Source of the DNA: Cryobacterium roopkundense
GTDB lineage: Bacteria; Actinomycetota; Actinomycetes; Actinomycetales; Microbacteriaceae
Assembly: GCF_014200405.1 (NCBI RefSeq)
Contig: NZ_JACHBQ010000001.1
Span: forward strand, 2,852,001-2,916,000
Direction: 5' to 3'
Length of the DNA stretch: 64,000 bases
Positions 17,847 through 26,791 of the stretch are shown in pieces. The notes under the pieces were generated by a model. That model saw only the letters and a list, made by a program, of their open reading frames with translations, searched no databases and was not told the origin of the DNA. The translations under genes were made by a program, and so were the position numbers. Each line of letters begins with the position of its first letter. The stretch's first letter is position 1.

Positions 17847-18743
17847 ATGAGCACGTCCCCCACCGTTCCCGTCGGAACGTCACGCCGCCGCCACACGGGC
17901 GCCGCCGCATCCGTCGCCATAGCACTCGCCGCCGGGCTGTCCCTCGGCGCGGTGCCGAGCGCATTCGCGAGCGAATCCCACGACGACGTTCTCAATGCCG
18001 CGCATCGCGGATCGAGCGACGCACACCCCGAGAACACTCTCACCGCGTTCCGGGCCGGCGCCGAACAGGGCGCCGACCTCATCGAGATCGACGTTCAGCG
18101 TTCGGCCGACGGGGAACTCGTGGTCATTCACGACACCACCCTGGCCCGCACCACCAACGTTGAGGAGCTTTTCCCCGACCGCGCCCCGTGGAATGTGGGC
18201 GACTTCACCGCCGCTGAAATGCAGACCCTCGACGCCGGATCGTGGAAGGGCTCGCAGTTCGCCGGGGAGAAGCTGCCGACCTTCACCGAGGCGATCGACG
18301 TCATCCGCCACAGCGGAGCCGGCATGCTGCTCGAGATCAAGGCCCCGGAGCTCTACACGGGCATCGAAGCGGATGTCTCGGCCGATTTGAGGGAGTCCCG
18401 CGGCTATGTGCAGTCTTCCGTCGCCCGGGACAAGCTCATGGTGCAGTCGTTCAACTTCGATTCCATGAAGACGTTCACTCAGCTCGAGCCGACCGTGCCC
18501 GTCGGCCTTCTCGGCACACCGGCGATCTCCCAACTGCCGGACCTGGCCACCTGGGCCGACCAGATCAACCCCCACCACCTGTCGATCGATGCGGCCTACG
18601 TTACCGAAGTGCAGCGTCTCGGCATGGACATCCTCGTGTGGACGGTCAACACCGAGGCCGACATGACGCGGGCCATCGACCTGGGTGTCGACGGCGTCAT
18701 CACCAACCGTCCTGACGTGCTCGACGCCCTGCTCGACGACTGA
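17847..18743 (+). CDS. Secreted glycerophosphodiester phosphodiesterase
   Basis: 298 residues. A Sec signal peptide (RRR..., hydrophobic run, cleavage around AFA-SES, residues 40-43) is followed by a GDPD TIM barrel: AHRGSSDAHPENT, EIDVQRSADGELVVIHD and VWTVNTEADM. These contain the catalytic His pair and metal-binding Glu/Asp. It hydrolyses glycerophosphodiesters, such as deacylated phospholipids or teichoic acid, outside the cell to glycerol-3-phosphate. AGGAG precedes the ATG. The gene and its upstream 100 bp were once tandemly duplicated; see 18821-19159. Confidence 0.93.
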   Translation: MSTSPTVPVGTSRRRHTGAAASVAIALAAGLSLGAVPSAFASESHDDVLNAAHRGSSDAHPENTLTAFRAGAEQGADLIEIDVQRSADGELVVIHDTTLARTTNVEELFPDRAPWNVGDFTAAEMQTLDAGSWKGSQFAGEKLPTFTEAIDVIRHSGAGMLLEIKAPELYTGIEADVSADLRESRGYVQSSVARDKLMVQSFNFDSMKTFTQLEPTVPVGLLGTPAISQLPDLATWADQINPHHLSIDAAYVTEVQRLGMDILVWTVNTEADMTRAIDLGVDGVITNRPDVLDALLDD

Positions 18744-18755
18744 CGCTTTCGCTCA

Positions 18756-18794
18756 AACGGATGCCTCGGCGGCTACTGCGTCGGGGCATCCGTT
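18756..18794. terminator. Hairpin after the GDPD gene
   Basis: Perfect 10-bp arms AACGGATGCC / GGCATCCGTT enclosing a 19-nt loop with further pairing. No clear U-tract, so it may act as a Rho-dependent or 3'-end stabilising hairpin. The right half is also part of the LCP-gene remnant. Confidence 0.45.
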
Positions 18795-18820
18795 GCGCAC
18801 GAGGCGAGAGCGGCGTCGAG
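18771..18820 (-). pseudogene. Remnant of LCP gene 3' end (duplicated)
   Basis: On the minus strand this reads LDAALASCATDAPTQ then stop, against [19 protein letters not shown] at the end of the intact LCP gene (19114). Only the last ~15 codons remain. It marks one end of the tandem duplication that also copied the GDPD region. Confidence 0.7.
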
Positions 18821-18926
18821 GTCCCGACAGGTGCTCTCCACCCCTGATTCACCCGCGCGACATCGGCCGATCACCAACGTGAGAGAGCCTGACTTTGTTC
18901 AGCTCTTCCCACGCGAAGGAGATCCC

Positions 18927-19085
18927 ATGAGCACGTCTGTTCCGTCCACTCAAACCGAAACGCTCATCCGACGGTGCCGAGGGGTCGCGGTAACTCTCGC
19001 CATCATTCTGGCCGTCGCACTCTCAGCGCTCGTCGCACCGCACGCTTTCGCCAGCGAATCGAATCCCGTCACCCTGCAGCTCTGA
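18927..19085 (+). CDS. 52-residue secreted peptide, truncated paralogue of GDPD
   Basis: ATG 18927 with GAAGGAG upstream. MSTSV... has a basic region, a hydrophobic core and APHAFASES, matching the signal peptide region of the GDPD at 17847. It then ends after NPVTLQL. The ~100 bp upstream are also alike in both copies (gacagg...ccacccctga...gagatcccatgagcacg pattern). The catalytic domain is missing, so this is either a decaying gene or a small exported peptide of about 10 residues after cleavage. Confidence 0.55.
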   Translation: MSTSVPSTQTETLIRRCRGVAVTLAIILAVALSALVAPHAFASESNPVTLQL

Positions 19086-19113
19086 AGCCCCCGCAGGGTG
19101 GTGGCGTCGCCGG

Positions 19114-20478
19114 CTACTGCGCCGGGGCATCCGTTGCCGGCGGGGCCAGGGCGGCGTCGATGAGGGCCGTGATGTTGGCGTAGTCGGGGTTCTCGGGGTC
19201 GACGCCGTTGTCGGGCGTGAGTGCGACGCCCTCGATGGGCAGCGTTTTGGTCTTCGACGCGAGGTTCACGAAGTAGCCGAGCATGCCCTGCGGCACGTCG
19301 GTCTTCACGACCTCCCGGCCCGCCTTAGCCACACCCTGGAACTGGGTGAGTACGTTCGCCGGGCTCGCCTGCGCGAGGAGTGCCTCCTGCAGCTGGCGCT
19401 GGCGGTTGATGCGGTCGTAGTCGCTTGTGCCGTGCCGGGAGCGGGCGAACCACAGGGCGTGGTAGCCGTCCATGTGCTGCATGCCCGGTTCGAACCAGAA
19501 CGCCACGCTCGTGAACGACTCGTCCTTGTGCACCGGAACGCGGCTCTGCACGTCGATGTCAACGCCGCCGAGAGCGTCGACGAGGTCGGAGAAGCCCTGC
19601 ATGTCGATCAGCACGAAGTACTGAATCTCCAGGCCGGTGATGCCCTGCGCCGCCTCTTTGGTGGCCTCGATGCCCGGGGAGCTGCCCTGGGCGACTGCGT
19701 CGGGGTACAGGAAGGGGCGCTTGATCTCGCCCTCGGTGTAAATGGAGTTGAGGATGCAGGCATCCGTGTCACAGCCGTCGATGGCGCCGTAACCGTCGGG
19801 ATACAGGGCGCCGAGGGCGGAGCCGGCCGAGAACGGCACGTCTTCGAGGTTTCGCGGCAGGCTGATCATGGTGGCCTGACCGGTGGTGGCATCGACGCTC
19901 ACCACGGAGATACTGTCGGGGCGCAGGCCATCGCGGTCGGCACCGGCGTCTCCGCCGAGCAGCAGCACGTTGTAGCGGCCGTCGACCGGGGGCTCTGTGG
20001 GCCCGGCCACGAAGACGTCGGAGAGAAATCCGCTCGCGGTCGTGGCGACGTAGGCGCCGTAGCCGGCGGTGCCGCAGACCAGCACCATGACGGCCGTCGT
20101 GAGCACGGCGATGATCGGGCGCGCGCGCGGCCCGGCGCGCACCAGCCGCACGAGGCGCAGGGTGTCGAGGGTGAGCATGAGCCACACCACGGCGTAGAAC
20201 GCGAGCGCGAGCGCCGCGGCCCAGAGGCCGAGGTTGCTCGTGAAGATGCTGAGGAAAACCTCAGGCCACAGTTTGTACACGACGAGCGTCACGATGGCGA
20301 GCGCCACGAAAGCGAGCGTGGCGCCAAGTCCGAAACGGCCGAGTCGACGGTTACCGGCGAGCACCTGAACCGAGCCGGGCAGAGCCACGTTGAGCACGAC
20401 GAGCCACCAGGCCCGTTTGGTCATCGTCTGCGTGGACCCGGTGTCCGGGTACCGAATCGGGTTGGTGATTTGGCTCAT
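19114..20478 (-). CDS. LytR-CpsA-Psr (LCP) family glycopolymer transferase
   Basis: 454 residues. An N-terminal region with several hydrophobic segments (about 25-130) precedes an extracellular LCP domain: [40 protein letters not shown] and [22 protein letters not shown] carrying the conserved Arg/Asp. LCP enzymes attach lipid-linked glycopolymers to peptidoglycan outside the cell, which suits the polysaccharide genes nearby. The start overlaps purE's stop by ATGA. The C-terminal end has a partial duplicate at 18771. Confidence 0.93.
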   Translation of the reverse strand: MSQITNPIRYPDTGSTQTMTKRAWWLVVLNVALPGSVQVLAGNRRLGRFGLGATLAFVALAIVTLVVYKLWPEVFLSIFTSNLGLWAAALALAFYAVVWLMLTLDTLRLVRLVRAGPRARPIIAVLTTAVMVLVCGTAGYGAYVATTASGFLSDVFVAGPTEPPVDGRYNVLLLGGDAGADRDGLRPDSISVVSVDATTGQATMISLPRNLEDVPFSAGSALGALYPDGYGAIDGCDTDACILNSIYTEGEIKRPFLYPDAVAQGSSPGIEATKEAAQGITGLEIQYFVLIDMQGFSDLVDALGGVDIDVQSRVPVHKDESFTSVAFWFEPGMQHMDGYHALWFARSRHGTSDYDRINRQRQLQEALLAQASPANVLTQFQGVAKAGREVVKTDVPQGMLGYFVNLASKTKTLPIEGVALTPDNGVDPENPDYANITALIDAALAPPATDAPAQ

Positions 20479-21032
20479 AGGCGGGCCTGCAAGTCGCGGT
20501 TCTTCTGCTCCGCCTGCACCCCGAGCTCGGCGGAGTACGCCTCGAGCTTCAGGCGCAGCGAGTCATCGGAGGTGGCGAGGATCTTCACCGCGATGAGGCC
20601 GGCATTGCGCGCGCCTCCGATGGAGACCGTGGCCACTGGCACGCCGGCCGGCATCTGCACTATGGACAACAGCGAATCCATGCCATCGAGGAGGCCGAGC
20701 GGCACCGGCACGCCCACAACAGGCAGAGTGGTGACCGACGCGAGCATGCCGGGCAGGTGAGCGGCCCCGCCCGCTCCGGCGATGATCACCTTGAGGCCGC
20801 GCTCCTGGGCGCTCGCCCCGTAAGAGATCATCTTGTGCGGCGTGCGGTGCGCGGAGACAACCTGCACCTCACAGGGCACACCGAAGTCGCGCAGCACCTG
20901 AACTGCGGCGCTCATCACGGTGAAATCCGAGTCGGAACCCATGACCACGCCCACGAGCGGAGTAGCGGAAGAGGTGGGCGCAGCGGTTTCTGACACAGTT
21001 TTGTCTAGCACGCAGATGATCTTATGGCTCAC
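20475..21032 (-). CDS. purE: N5-carboxyaminoimidazole ribonucleotide mutase
   Basis: 185 residues; the core starts [17 protein letters not shown] near residue 28, with SAHRTPHKM and [13 protein letters not shown], all class I PurE signatures. It converts N5-CAIR to CAIR in purine synthesis. The ATG overlaps the purK stop (ATGA), while its own stop overlaps the LCP start, forming a tight purK-purE-LCP unit. Confidence 0.95.
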   Translation of the reverse strand: MSHKIICVLDKTVSETAAPTSSATPLVGVVMGSDSDFTVMSAAVQVLRDFGVPCEVQVVSAHRTPHKMISYGASAQERGLKVIIAGAGGAAHLPGMLASVTTLPVVGVPVPLGLLDGMDSLLSIVQMPAGVPVATVSIGGARNAGLIAVKILATSDDSLRLKLEAYSAELGVQAEQKNRDLQARL

Positions 21033-22165
21033 TCCTGCAAAAACGCCGCAGTGGCGCGCGCCTGGTACGCCACTTCGTCAAGATCGTCCCCGCCCACGGT
21101 CACATGTCCCACCTTACGGCCGGGCCTCGACGCCTTGCCGTAGCTGTGTACCTTGGCCAGCGGATGCTCCGCCAGGGCCTGCCCGTAACGGTCGCCGAGA
21201 ACACCCTCGGCCGGCCCCCCGAACACATTGACCATGACCGACCACGCGTCGCGTGCCCCGGTGCCGCCGAGCGGCAGATCGAGAACGGCGCGCAGATGCT
21301 GCTCAAACTGGCTCGTGGTGGACCCGTCGATCGACCAGTGACCGCTGTTGTGCGGACGCATGGCGAGCTCGTTGATGAGCAAACGGTCATCCGTTGTTTC
21401 GAACAACTCCACGGCGAGCACACCCGTCACGCCGATGCCCTCCGCCACGGCCACCGCGATGTCGGCGGCCACGTCGGCGAGACGGCCGGCGGAGCTCGGT
21501 GCGGGCGCGATGACCTCGGCGCACACTCCCCCGCGCTGCACCGTCTCGACGACAGGCCACAGCGCGATCTCACCGGACGGCCGCCGCGCCACAACCTGGG
21601 CGAGTTCGCGCCGAAACTCCACAAGTTCCTCCACCAGGAGGGCGCCGCCGTTGGCGTCTTCGGCGAGCGCCGCAAACCAGTCGTCGGCCTCGTGCTCGTG
21701 GGACACCACCCGCACCCCCTTGCCGTCGTAGCCGCCGCGAGCCGTCTTCACAACGGCACGACCGCCGTGCTCGGCGAGGAAGGCGCCGAGTTGTTCGGAG
21801 TTCTCCACGCGGGCCCAGTCGGGAACGGGCAGACCGAGCTCGGTGAGGCGCTCGCGCATGAGCAGCTTGTCCTGCGCGTAGAGGAGGGCGTCGGGGCCCG
21901 GGTGCACCTGCACGCCACGCCGCACGAGTTCGCGCAGGATCTCCTGCGGAACGTGCTCATGGTCGAAGGTGACCACATCGACGGTCTCGGCGAAAGCGAG
22001 AACAGTGTCGAGGTCGCGATAATCGCCCACGGCGACGGCGGCGAGCGCGGCCGACATGCCGGGCTGCTCCGCGAGCACCCGCAGGTCGATCCCCAGCGCC
22101 ACGGCGGCGGGAATCATCATCCTGGCCAGCTGGCCTCCACCGATCACACCAACGGTCATACCCAT
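21029..22165 (-). CDS. purK: N5-carboxyaminoimidazole ribonucleotide synthase
   Basis: 378 residues from ATG 22165 ([17 protein letters not shown]). ATP-grasp enzyme with [25 protein letters not shown] and [16 protein letters not shown]. Uses ATP and bicarbonate to carboxylate AIR. First gene of the purK-purE-LCP run; divergent from a GtrA gene. Longer in-frame starts would add non-conserved residues. Confidence 0.95.
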   Translation of the reverse strand: MGMTVGVIGGGQLARMMIPAAVALGIDLRVLAEQPGMSAALAAVAVGDYRDLDTVLAFAETVDVVTFDHEHVPQEILRELVRRGVQVHPGPDALLYAQDKLLMRERLTELGLPVPDWARVENSEQLGAFLAEHGGRAVVKTARGGYDGKGVRVVSHEHEADDWFAALAEDANGGALLVEELVEFRRELAQVVARRPSGEIALWPVVETVQRGGVCAEVIAPAPSSAGRLADVAADIAVAVAEGIGVTGVLAVELFETTDDRLLINELAMRPHNSGHWSIDGSTTSQFEQHLRAVLDLPLGGTGARDAWSVMVNVFGGPAEGVLGDRYGQALAEHPLAKVHSYGKASRPGRKVGHVTVGGDDLDEVAYQARATAAFLQE

Positions 22166-22293
22166 TTGTTCACCATTCTCTGTACAGATGTTCAGACGAA
22201 CACGCCAATTCTCAGGTTGTCGATTCACGCTGGTCATAGACTGCGAACTTCGCGAACACTCCGATCCAATTTTACCGATCGACGGATGGATGA

Positions 22294-22866
22294 ATGACGA
22301 CAATCTCGATCAACCGTAACCGCCTGCTGGCCCTCGCAAGTCAGGTCGGCAAGTTCGGCGCGGTCGGACTCGTGGGATTCGTCGTGGATGTGGCCGTGTT
22401 CACGCTGCTGCGCACCACAGTATTCACCCCCGAGAACATGCACGCGGGCCCGATCTACGCGAAGATCATCTCCACGACGCTCGCCATTGCGGCGAACTGG
22501 GTGGGTAACCGGTTTTGGACCTTCGGCGAGCACCGGCAGAGCCGCGCGCTGCGCGAAGGGCTGGAGTTTCTGGCCGTGAGTCTCGTGGGCATGGGGATCG
22601 GGCTGGCCTGCCTGTGGGTGAGTCACTACGTGCTCGGCTACACCAGCGTGCTGGCCGACAACATCTCGTCGAATGTGATCGGGCTTGCGCTCGGTTCGGT
22701 GTTCAGGTTCGTGCTGTATCGCTACTGGGTGTTTTCTCCCTCGCGCCGCGGCGCCGCAGCCACGGTTGAGGCGGACCTGGAGGCGGACGCAGCCACGGCG
22801 ATGGAACTCGAGGCGATTGAGCTGCACGCCCTGCGCCTGAAGGCCAAGGCCGAAGCCCGGCAGTAG
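22294..22866 (+). CDS. GtrA-family membrane protein, second copy
   Basis: 190 residues with four hydrophobic segments; FGAVGLVGFVVDVAVF, NRFWTFGEHR and YRYWVFSP fit GtrA. Compared with the copy at 17317 it has an extra Ala/Glu-rich helical tail (about 150-190). Likely helps translocate polyprenyl-linked sugars. Monocistronic and divergent from purK. Confidence 0.85.
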   Translation: MTTISINRNRLLALASQVGKFGAVGLVGFVVDVAVFTLLRTTVFTPENMHAGPIYAKIISTTLAIAANWVGNRFWTFGEHRQSRALREGLEFLAVSLVGMGIGLACLWVSHYVLGYTSVLADNISSNVIGLALGSVFRFVLYRYWVFSPSRRGAAATVEADLEADAATAMELEAIELHALRLKAKAEARQ

Positions 22867-22896
22867 GCCCGGCCGCGTGGCAAGATCGGGCGCGGA

Positions 22897-22927
22897 GTCT
22901 CGATCGCTCCTCCGTCGCGCCTCGACC
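22897..22927 (+). repeat. Dispersed 31-39-bp repeat, family B copy 1
   Basis: Begins GTCTCGATCGCTCC, ends GCGCCTCGACC. Related copies lie at 26743-26774, 38885-38916 and inverted at 38796-38834. All are intergenic, near gene 3' ends. Repeats of this type are common in Microbacteriaceae genomes (recalled, not checked). Confidence 0.75.
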
Positions 22928-22935
22928 CAAGGGGG

Positions 22936-23526
22936 CTAGGAGCTGCGACCCCAGGCGGGGGTGCCTGGAGCGAATGACGACGTCTCTTCGCGGGTCAGTC
23001 CGATGAAGCTGCGCGACTCGTGCATCAGATCGTTGAGCACCTGCTGCACCAGGTCCGCGTTGGGCACGTCCTTCAACAACAGCGGATGCTCCAGCCCCGT
23101 GTCGATGCGCACAGTACCCGAGCGCCACATCTGCTGCAGCCAGGTCTGTCGCACCGTCACGTCGTAGCCACGGCTGTGCACGAGCTCCTGCCGCACACGC
23201 ACGAAAAACCCGTGCCGAAAGATGATGCGCCGGGTGGTGATCGTATACCGGCGGGTGAGCCACATGGCCAGCGGAAGCAGCCATCCCACAACCGAGAGAA
23301 GCACGGCTCCCACAACCAGGGCGGTGTTCTGCCACGGCTCCGCGAGGTTGCCGGAGTAGAAACCCGTGACCCCGCACACCGCGAACAGCAGGATGGTGGG
23401 CCAGAACAGCACACGAGCGTGCGACCTCAGCCGGGCTACGACACGCTCCGGCGGCTGCGCGGCCGGCGACAGCGGGCCCGTGGTCGCGTTGCGTGCCTTC
23501 TTCTTGCTCATGGCCTTCTTGCTCAT
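22936..23526 (-). CDS. PH-domain (DUF304/bPH2) membrane protein
   Basis: 196 residues. Lys-rich N-terminus, two transmembrane segments (about 43-60 and 71-90), then RRYTITTRRIIFRHGFFVRVRQELVHSRGYDVTVRQTW typical of bacterial PH domains. Function of the family is unknown, possibly envelope stress. TAGAAA lies 6 nt before the ATG, a weak leaderless match. Confidence 0.85.
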   Translation of the reverse strand: MSKKAMSKKKARNATTGPLSPAAQPPERVVARLRSHARVLFWPTILLFAVCGVTGFYSGNLAEPWQNTALVVGAVLLSVVGWLLPLAMWLTRRYTITTRRIIFRHGFFVRVRQELVHSRGYDVTVRQTWLQQMWRSGTVRIDTGLEHPLLLKDVPNADLVQQVLNDLMHESRSFIGLTREETSSFAPGTPAWGRSS

Positions 23527-23549
23527 AGCGGTTTTCTACTCACACTCCA

Positions 23550-24398
23550 TTAATACCTCAGGTGTGTGACATCTCCGGCTGCGACAGCCTGAAGCTCGCC
23601 ATCGATGTCGTTCTTCAGCAGCAGACGGCCGTCGGCGTCGATGCTGAGCGCCGTGCCCACGAGGTCGGTGCCGCCGGGCAGCTCCACCCGTACGGCGGAG
23701 CCGAGAGTTCCACACAGCTCCGTCACGGTCTGGAGCAGCCCGCTCGCGTGCGGGTCGCCGCTGGCTGCGAGAAACTCCCCATAGAGTTCGCCGAGCCGCG
23801 TGAGGTAGAGCGACAGCACGGCGTCCGGGTTCGGTGGAGTGCCTGTCACGAGCAGCAGCGACGTGGACGTGAGCGTGGGCAGATCGTGTTCGGACAGCGA
23901 CAGATTGAGCCCCGCTCCGATCACGATGCCGCGTGCATCGGGCAGCAGCTCGCTCAGGATGCCGGACACCTTGTAGCCGTCGATCAGCACATCGTTGGGC
24001 CATTTGAGCGTGACCTCGTGGCTCGGCGGCCGATCCTCAGGGGCCGCGTCAGCATTCTCCGGAACCCGCGCCGCGTCGACGACCTCACGCACGGCGAGGG
24101 TCATGGCCGCCCCTGCCAGCAGAGGAAACCAGCCGAGCCGGTGCGACGGCAGCGCGCCGCCCCCCGGCAGCGCCGGACGCAGCAGCGCGGAGATGGCGAG
24201 GGACTTGCCGGTGGGCGTCAGCCACACCCGACCGAGCCTGCCCCGGCCCTGGGTCTGGTTGTCGGTGACGACCACGGAGAGGTCGGGCCAGCCCGAGGCA
24301 TCCGCTGTGGCCGATTCTTTGAGAACGTCGTTGGTCGACCCGGCCTCGGCCAGGTACTGGAACCGTGACACGACCCGTTGGCTGACCGGAAACTCCAT
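23550..24398 (-). CDS. birA: Biotin-[acetyl-CoA-carboxylase] ligase
   Basis: 282 residues from ATG 24398 (AGAAGG upstream); the longer reading begins inside a repeat element. TNDVLKE, QTQGRGRLGRVWLTP and KWPNDVLIDGYKVSGIL are BirA core motifs; there is no N-terminal DNA-binding domain, so it is a pure ligase. It biotinylates the carrier Lys of the acyl-CoA carboxylase alpha subunit encoded at 32135. Divergent from the carboxylase beta gene. Confidence 0.95.
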   Translation of the reverse strand: MEFPVSQRVVSRFQYLAEAGSTNDVLKESATADASGWPDLSVVVTDNQTQGRGRLGRVWLTPTGKSLAISALLRPALPGGGALPSHRLGWFPLLAGAAMTLAVREVVDAARVPENADAAPEDRPPSHEVTLKWPNDVLIDGYKVSGILSELLPDARGIVIGAGLNLSLSEHDLPTLTSTSLLLVTGTPPNPDAVLSLYLTRLGELYGEFLAASGDPHASGLLQTVTELCGTLGSAVRVELPGGTDLVGTALSIDADGRLLLKNDIDGELQAVAAGDVTHLRY

Positions 24399-24417
24399 GG
24401 TGACACCCTTCTCATCG

Positions 24418-24498
24418 GCATAACTCCTGCAATTCTCCCGAATTTGCCCCCAAAACACCTATTTTGGGACATTTGCGACCAGATTGCAGGAGTTACGC
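24418..24498. repeat. Inverted-repeat element, family A copy 1 (81 bp)
   Basis: Arms GCATAACTCCTGCAA and TTGCAGGAGTTACGC (one mismatch). The interior holds a hairpin CCAAAA...TTTTGG. It lies 19 bp upstream of the birA ATG, between divergent birA and the carboxylase beta gene. The interior is shorter than in the other five copies. Confidence 0.85.
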
Positions 24499-24589
24499 AC
24501 GCGGAGGCGAGGTGACCGGGGGGAATCGACCAGTGAAACCGGGCTTCTTTGTACCTAATCGTCAACGGGTGGGGGTCAGGGCTGGCCGG

Positions 24590-24595
24590 TAGAGT
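24590..24595 (+). promoter_or_regulatory. Predicted -10 box, leaderless beta-subunit mRNA
   Basis: TAGAGT, 7 nt before the GTG start at 24603; no Shine-Dalgarno sequence between. Confidence 0.45.
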
Positions 24596-24602
24596 AAAAC
24601 GC

Positions 24603-26207
24603 GTGACTGAGAACACGCCCGTTGCGGGCCCCGACCTGTACACGACAGCTGGAAAGCTCGCCGACCTCAAACTGCGTTATCACGAGGCCGTGACCGCGAG
24701 TGGGGCAGCCGCCGTGGAGAAACAGCATGCCAAGGGCAAGATGACCGCCCGCGAGCGCATCGACCAGCTGCTCGACTTCGGCTCGTTCGTGGAGCTCGAC
24801 GAATTCGTGCGCCACCGCACCGTTGCCTTCGGCATGGAGAAGAAGCGGCCGTACGGCGACGCCGTGGTCACCGGAACCGGCACCATCCACGGCCGCCAGG
24901 TTGCCGTGTACTCCCAAGACTTCACGATCTTCGGCGGCTCGCTCGGCGAGGTGGCCGGCGAGAAGATCATCAAGGTGATGGACCTCGCGTTGAAGACCGG
25001 CGTGCCGATCATCGGCATTCTCGACTCCGGCGGAGCGCGCATCCAGGAGGGCGTTGTGGCCCTCGGCAAGTACGGCGAGATCTTCCGCCGCAACACCGCC
25101 GCCTCCGGCGTGATCCCGCAGATCTCCATCATCTGCGGCCCCGCCGCCGGCGGTGCCGTGTACTCCCCGGCCCTGACCGACTTCGTGATCATGGTCGATA
25201 AGACCAGCCAGATGTTCGTCACCGGCCCCGACGTGATCAAGACCGTCACCGGCGAGGACGTGGGCATGGAAGAGCTCGGCGGTGCCCTCACCCACAACAA
25301 GGTCTCCGGCGTGGCGCACTACCTCGCGAGCGACGAGGCCGACGCCCTCGACTACGCCCGCACCCTCTTGAGCTACCTTCCCGACAACAACCTCGCCGAA
25401 CTGCCCGTGTTCGACAGCGAGGTGGAGCTCGAGACAACGGATGCCGACCGCGCGCTCAACTTCATCATCCCCGACTCCCCGAACCAGCCCTATGACGTGA
25501 AGACCGTGATTGCGAGCATCGTCGACAACGGCGAATTCCTCGAGACACAGCCGCTCTTCGCGCCGAACATCGTGGTGGGTTTCGCCCGTATCGAGGGCCG
25601 GTCCATCGGAATCGTCGCCAACCAGCCGAGCGCCATGGCTGGAACCCTCAACATCGAGGCAGGCGAGAAGGCGAGCCGCTTCGTGCGGTTCTGCGACGCG
25701 TTCTCCATCCCCATCCTCACCCTGGTGGACGTGCCCGGCTTCCTGCCCGGCACCGACCAGGAATGGACCGGCATCATCCGTCGCGGCGCGAAGCTGCTCT
25801 ATGCCTACGCCGAGGCCACCGTGCCCCTCGTGACGGTGATCCTGCGCAAGGCCTACGGCGGAGCCTACATCGTGATGGGTTCCAAGCAGCTCGGCGCCGA
25901 CATCAACCTGGCCTGGCCCACCGCGGAGATCGCGGTGATGGGCGGCCAGGGCGCCGTGAACATCCTCTACCGCGCCGAGATCAAGCAGGCCGAGGCCAAC
26001 GGCGAAGACGTGGCGGCGGTGCGCACCCGGCTCGCCAACGAGTACACGTACAACGTGGCGAGCCCGTTCCTGGCCGCCGAACGCGGCGAACTCGACGGCG
26101 TGATCGAACCGGCCGCCACCCGCGTGGCCGTAACGAAGGCGCTGCGGGCTCTGCGCACCAAGCGTGCGTCACTGCCGGCCAAAAAACACGGCAACATCCC
26201 GCTGTAA
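24603..26207 (+). CDS. accB: Acyl-CoA carboxylase, carboxyltransferase beta subunit
   Basis: 534 residues from GTG 24603, the normal length for PccB/AccD-type subunits. Motifs include [38 protein letters not shown] and [13 protein letters not shown] (oxyanion-hole Gly-Ala), [15 protein letters not shown]. Transfers the carboxyl from biotin to acetyl- or propionyl-CoA. Followed by the epsilon subunit after 6 nt; the biotinylated alpha subunit is 6 kb downstream. Acts in cytoplasmic fatty-acid and possibly mycolate-like precursor supply. Confidence 0.94.
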   Translation: MTENTPVAGPDLYTTAGKLADLKLRYHEAVTASGAAAVEKQHAKGKMTARERIDQLLDFGSFVELDEFVRHRTVAFGMEKKRPYGDAVVTGTGTIHGRQVAVYSQDFTIFGGSLGEVAGEKIIKVMDLALKTGVPIIGILDSGGARIQEGVVALGKYGEIFRRNTAASGVIPQISIICGPAAGGAVYSPALTDFVIMVDKTSQMFVTGPDVIKTVTGEDVGMEELGGALTHNKVSGVAHYLASDEADALDYARTLLSYLPDNNLAELPVFDSEVELETTDADRALNFIIPDSPNQPYDVKTVIASIVDNGEFLETQPLFAPNIVVGFARIEGRSIGIVANQPSAMAGTLNIEAGEKASRFVRFCDAFSIPILTLVDVPGFLPGTDQEWTGIIRRGAKLLYAYAEATVPLVTVILRKAYGGAYIVMGSKQLGADINLAWPTAEIAVMGGQGAVNILYRAEIKQAEANGEDVAAVRTRLANEYTYNVASPFLAAERGELDGVIEPAATRVAVTKALRALRTKRASLPAKKHGNIPL

Positions 26208-26213
26208 GACACC

Positions 26214-26492
26214 ATGACACTGACCATCGACACCGCACTGGTAGAGAAGCACATGACCGAGACACCGAAGCCGTCCGAGTTTGACCCCGCGGAGATCACC
26301 TTCGTGACAGAGGGAGTCACGCCCACCGAGGCATCCGCTGTGATCGCGATTCTTCGCGGCCTGCTGCGGGAGGAGTCGGATGGGCGCCGCACGGCGCCGG
26401 CCGGTCACCAGAGCGCCTGGCAGGTCAACCAGAGAGCCATCCGGCGGCCGATCACGGCCGGCCAGGGCGGCTGGCGCAGCTTCTCGGGCTGA
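26214..26492 (+). CDS. accE: Acyl-CoA carboxylase epsilon subunit
   Basis: 92 residues (a start at residue 14 is possible). The central FVTEGVTPTEASAVIAILRGLLREE and the ending SAWQVNQRAIRRPITAGQGGWRSF match the small AccE family that stabilises the actinobacterial carboxylase complex. Directly after the beta gene. Confidence 0.85.
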   Translation: MTLTIDTALVEKHMTETPKPSEFDPAEITFVTEGVTPTEASAVIAILRGLLREESDGRRTAPAGHQSAWQVNQRAIRRPITAGQGGWRSFSG

Positions 26493-26581
26493 CGGCTGTG
26501 GTGCTGTCCCCCTAAATGCCGACTGCACATTGTGCACAAAGGGAACACACTTGTAAGTGCTCGGTGTCGCTCTAAAAAAAG

Positions 26582-26611
26582 TTACACCACCAGTTTTTCG
26601 CCGACTAGGGT
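26582..26611 (+). promoter_or_regulatory. Candidate promoter of small RNA
   Basis: TTACAC, 18-nt spacer, TAGGGT. No annotated gene follows, but a strong terminator lies about 90 nt downstream. Confidence 0.4.
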
Positions 26612-26617
26612 ATTGAG

Positions 26618-26707
26618 GCGAAAAGGTGGGGGCGAGTGACAGTGGCATTCGGGTTGCCGCTTGAGCTCGAAATGTTGAAAGGGGACCGGCTTCGGCTGGT
26701 CCCTTTT
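26618..26707 (+). ncRNA. Candidate ~90-nt small RNA
   Basis: Bounded by the promoter above and a strong intrinsic terminator. The body can form a hairpin at 26639-26660 (GTGGCA...TGCCGC) and then the terminator stem. Not recognised as 6C, 4.5S or tRNA. Inference from signals only. Confidence 0.4.
26678..26707 (+). terminator. Strong intrinsic terminator with UUCG loop
   Basis: 13-bp stem (AAAGGGGACCGGC paired with GCTGGTCCCTTTT, two G-U pairs) closed by TTCG, running into TTTT. Confidence 0.75.
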
Positions 26708-26742
26708 CGCATGGATACCCGGGTTCGCGGATCGGCTCGCGC

Positions 26743-26774
26743 GGTCTCGATCGCTCGTGCCTCGCGCCTCGACC
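26743..26774 (+). repeat. Dispersed repeat, family B copy 2
   Basis: GGTCTCGATCGC ... CGCGCCTCGACC; the centre differs (TCGTGCCT) from copies at 22897 and 38885. Located just past the 3' end of the 26792 gene. Confidence 0.7.
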
Positions 26775-26791
26775 GGCGGGATCGGGGCGTG

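Larger units (their letters stand above)
26493..26791. other. Intergenic region with promoter, palindromes and hairpins
   Basis: 299 bp between convergent genes. It holds the palindrome TGCACATTGTGCA (26524-26536), CACTTGTAAGTG (26548-26559), an A-tract (26574-26580), a sigma70-like promoter, the candidate small RNA, its terminator and a family B repeat. No convincing protein-coding frame. Confidence 0.6.

Noticed and set aside
18756..18794. Signature-word hairpin as an intrinsic terminator
   Set aside because: No U-tract follows, so only a generic 3'-end hairpin is reported.
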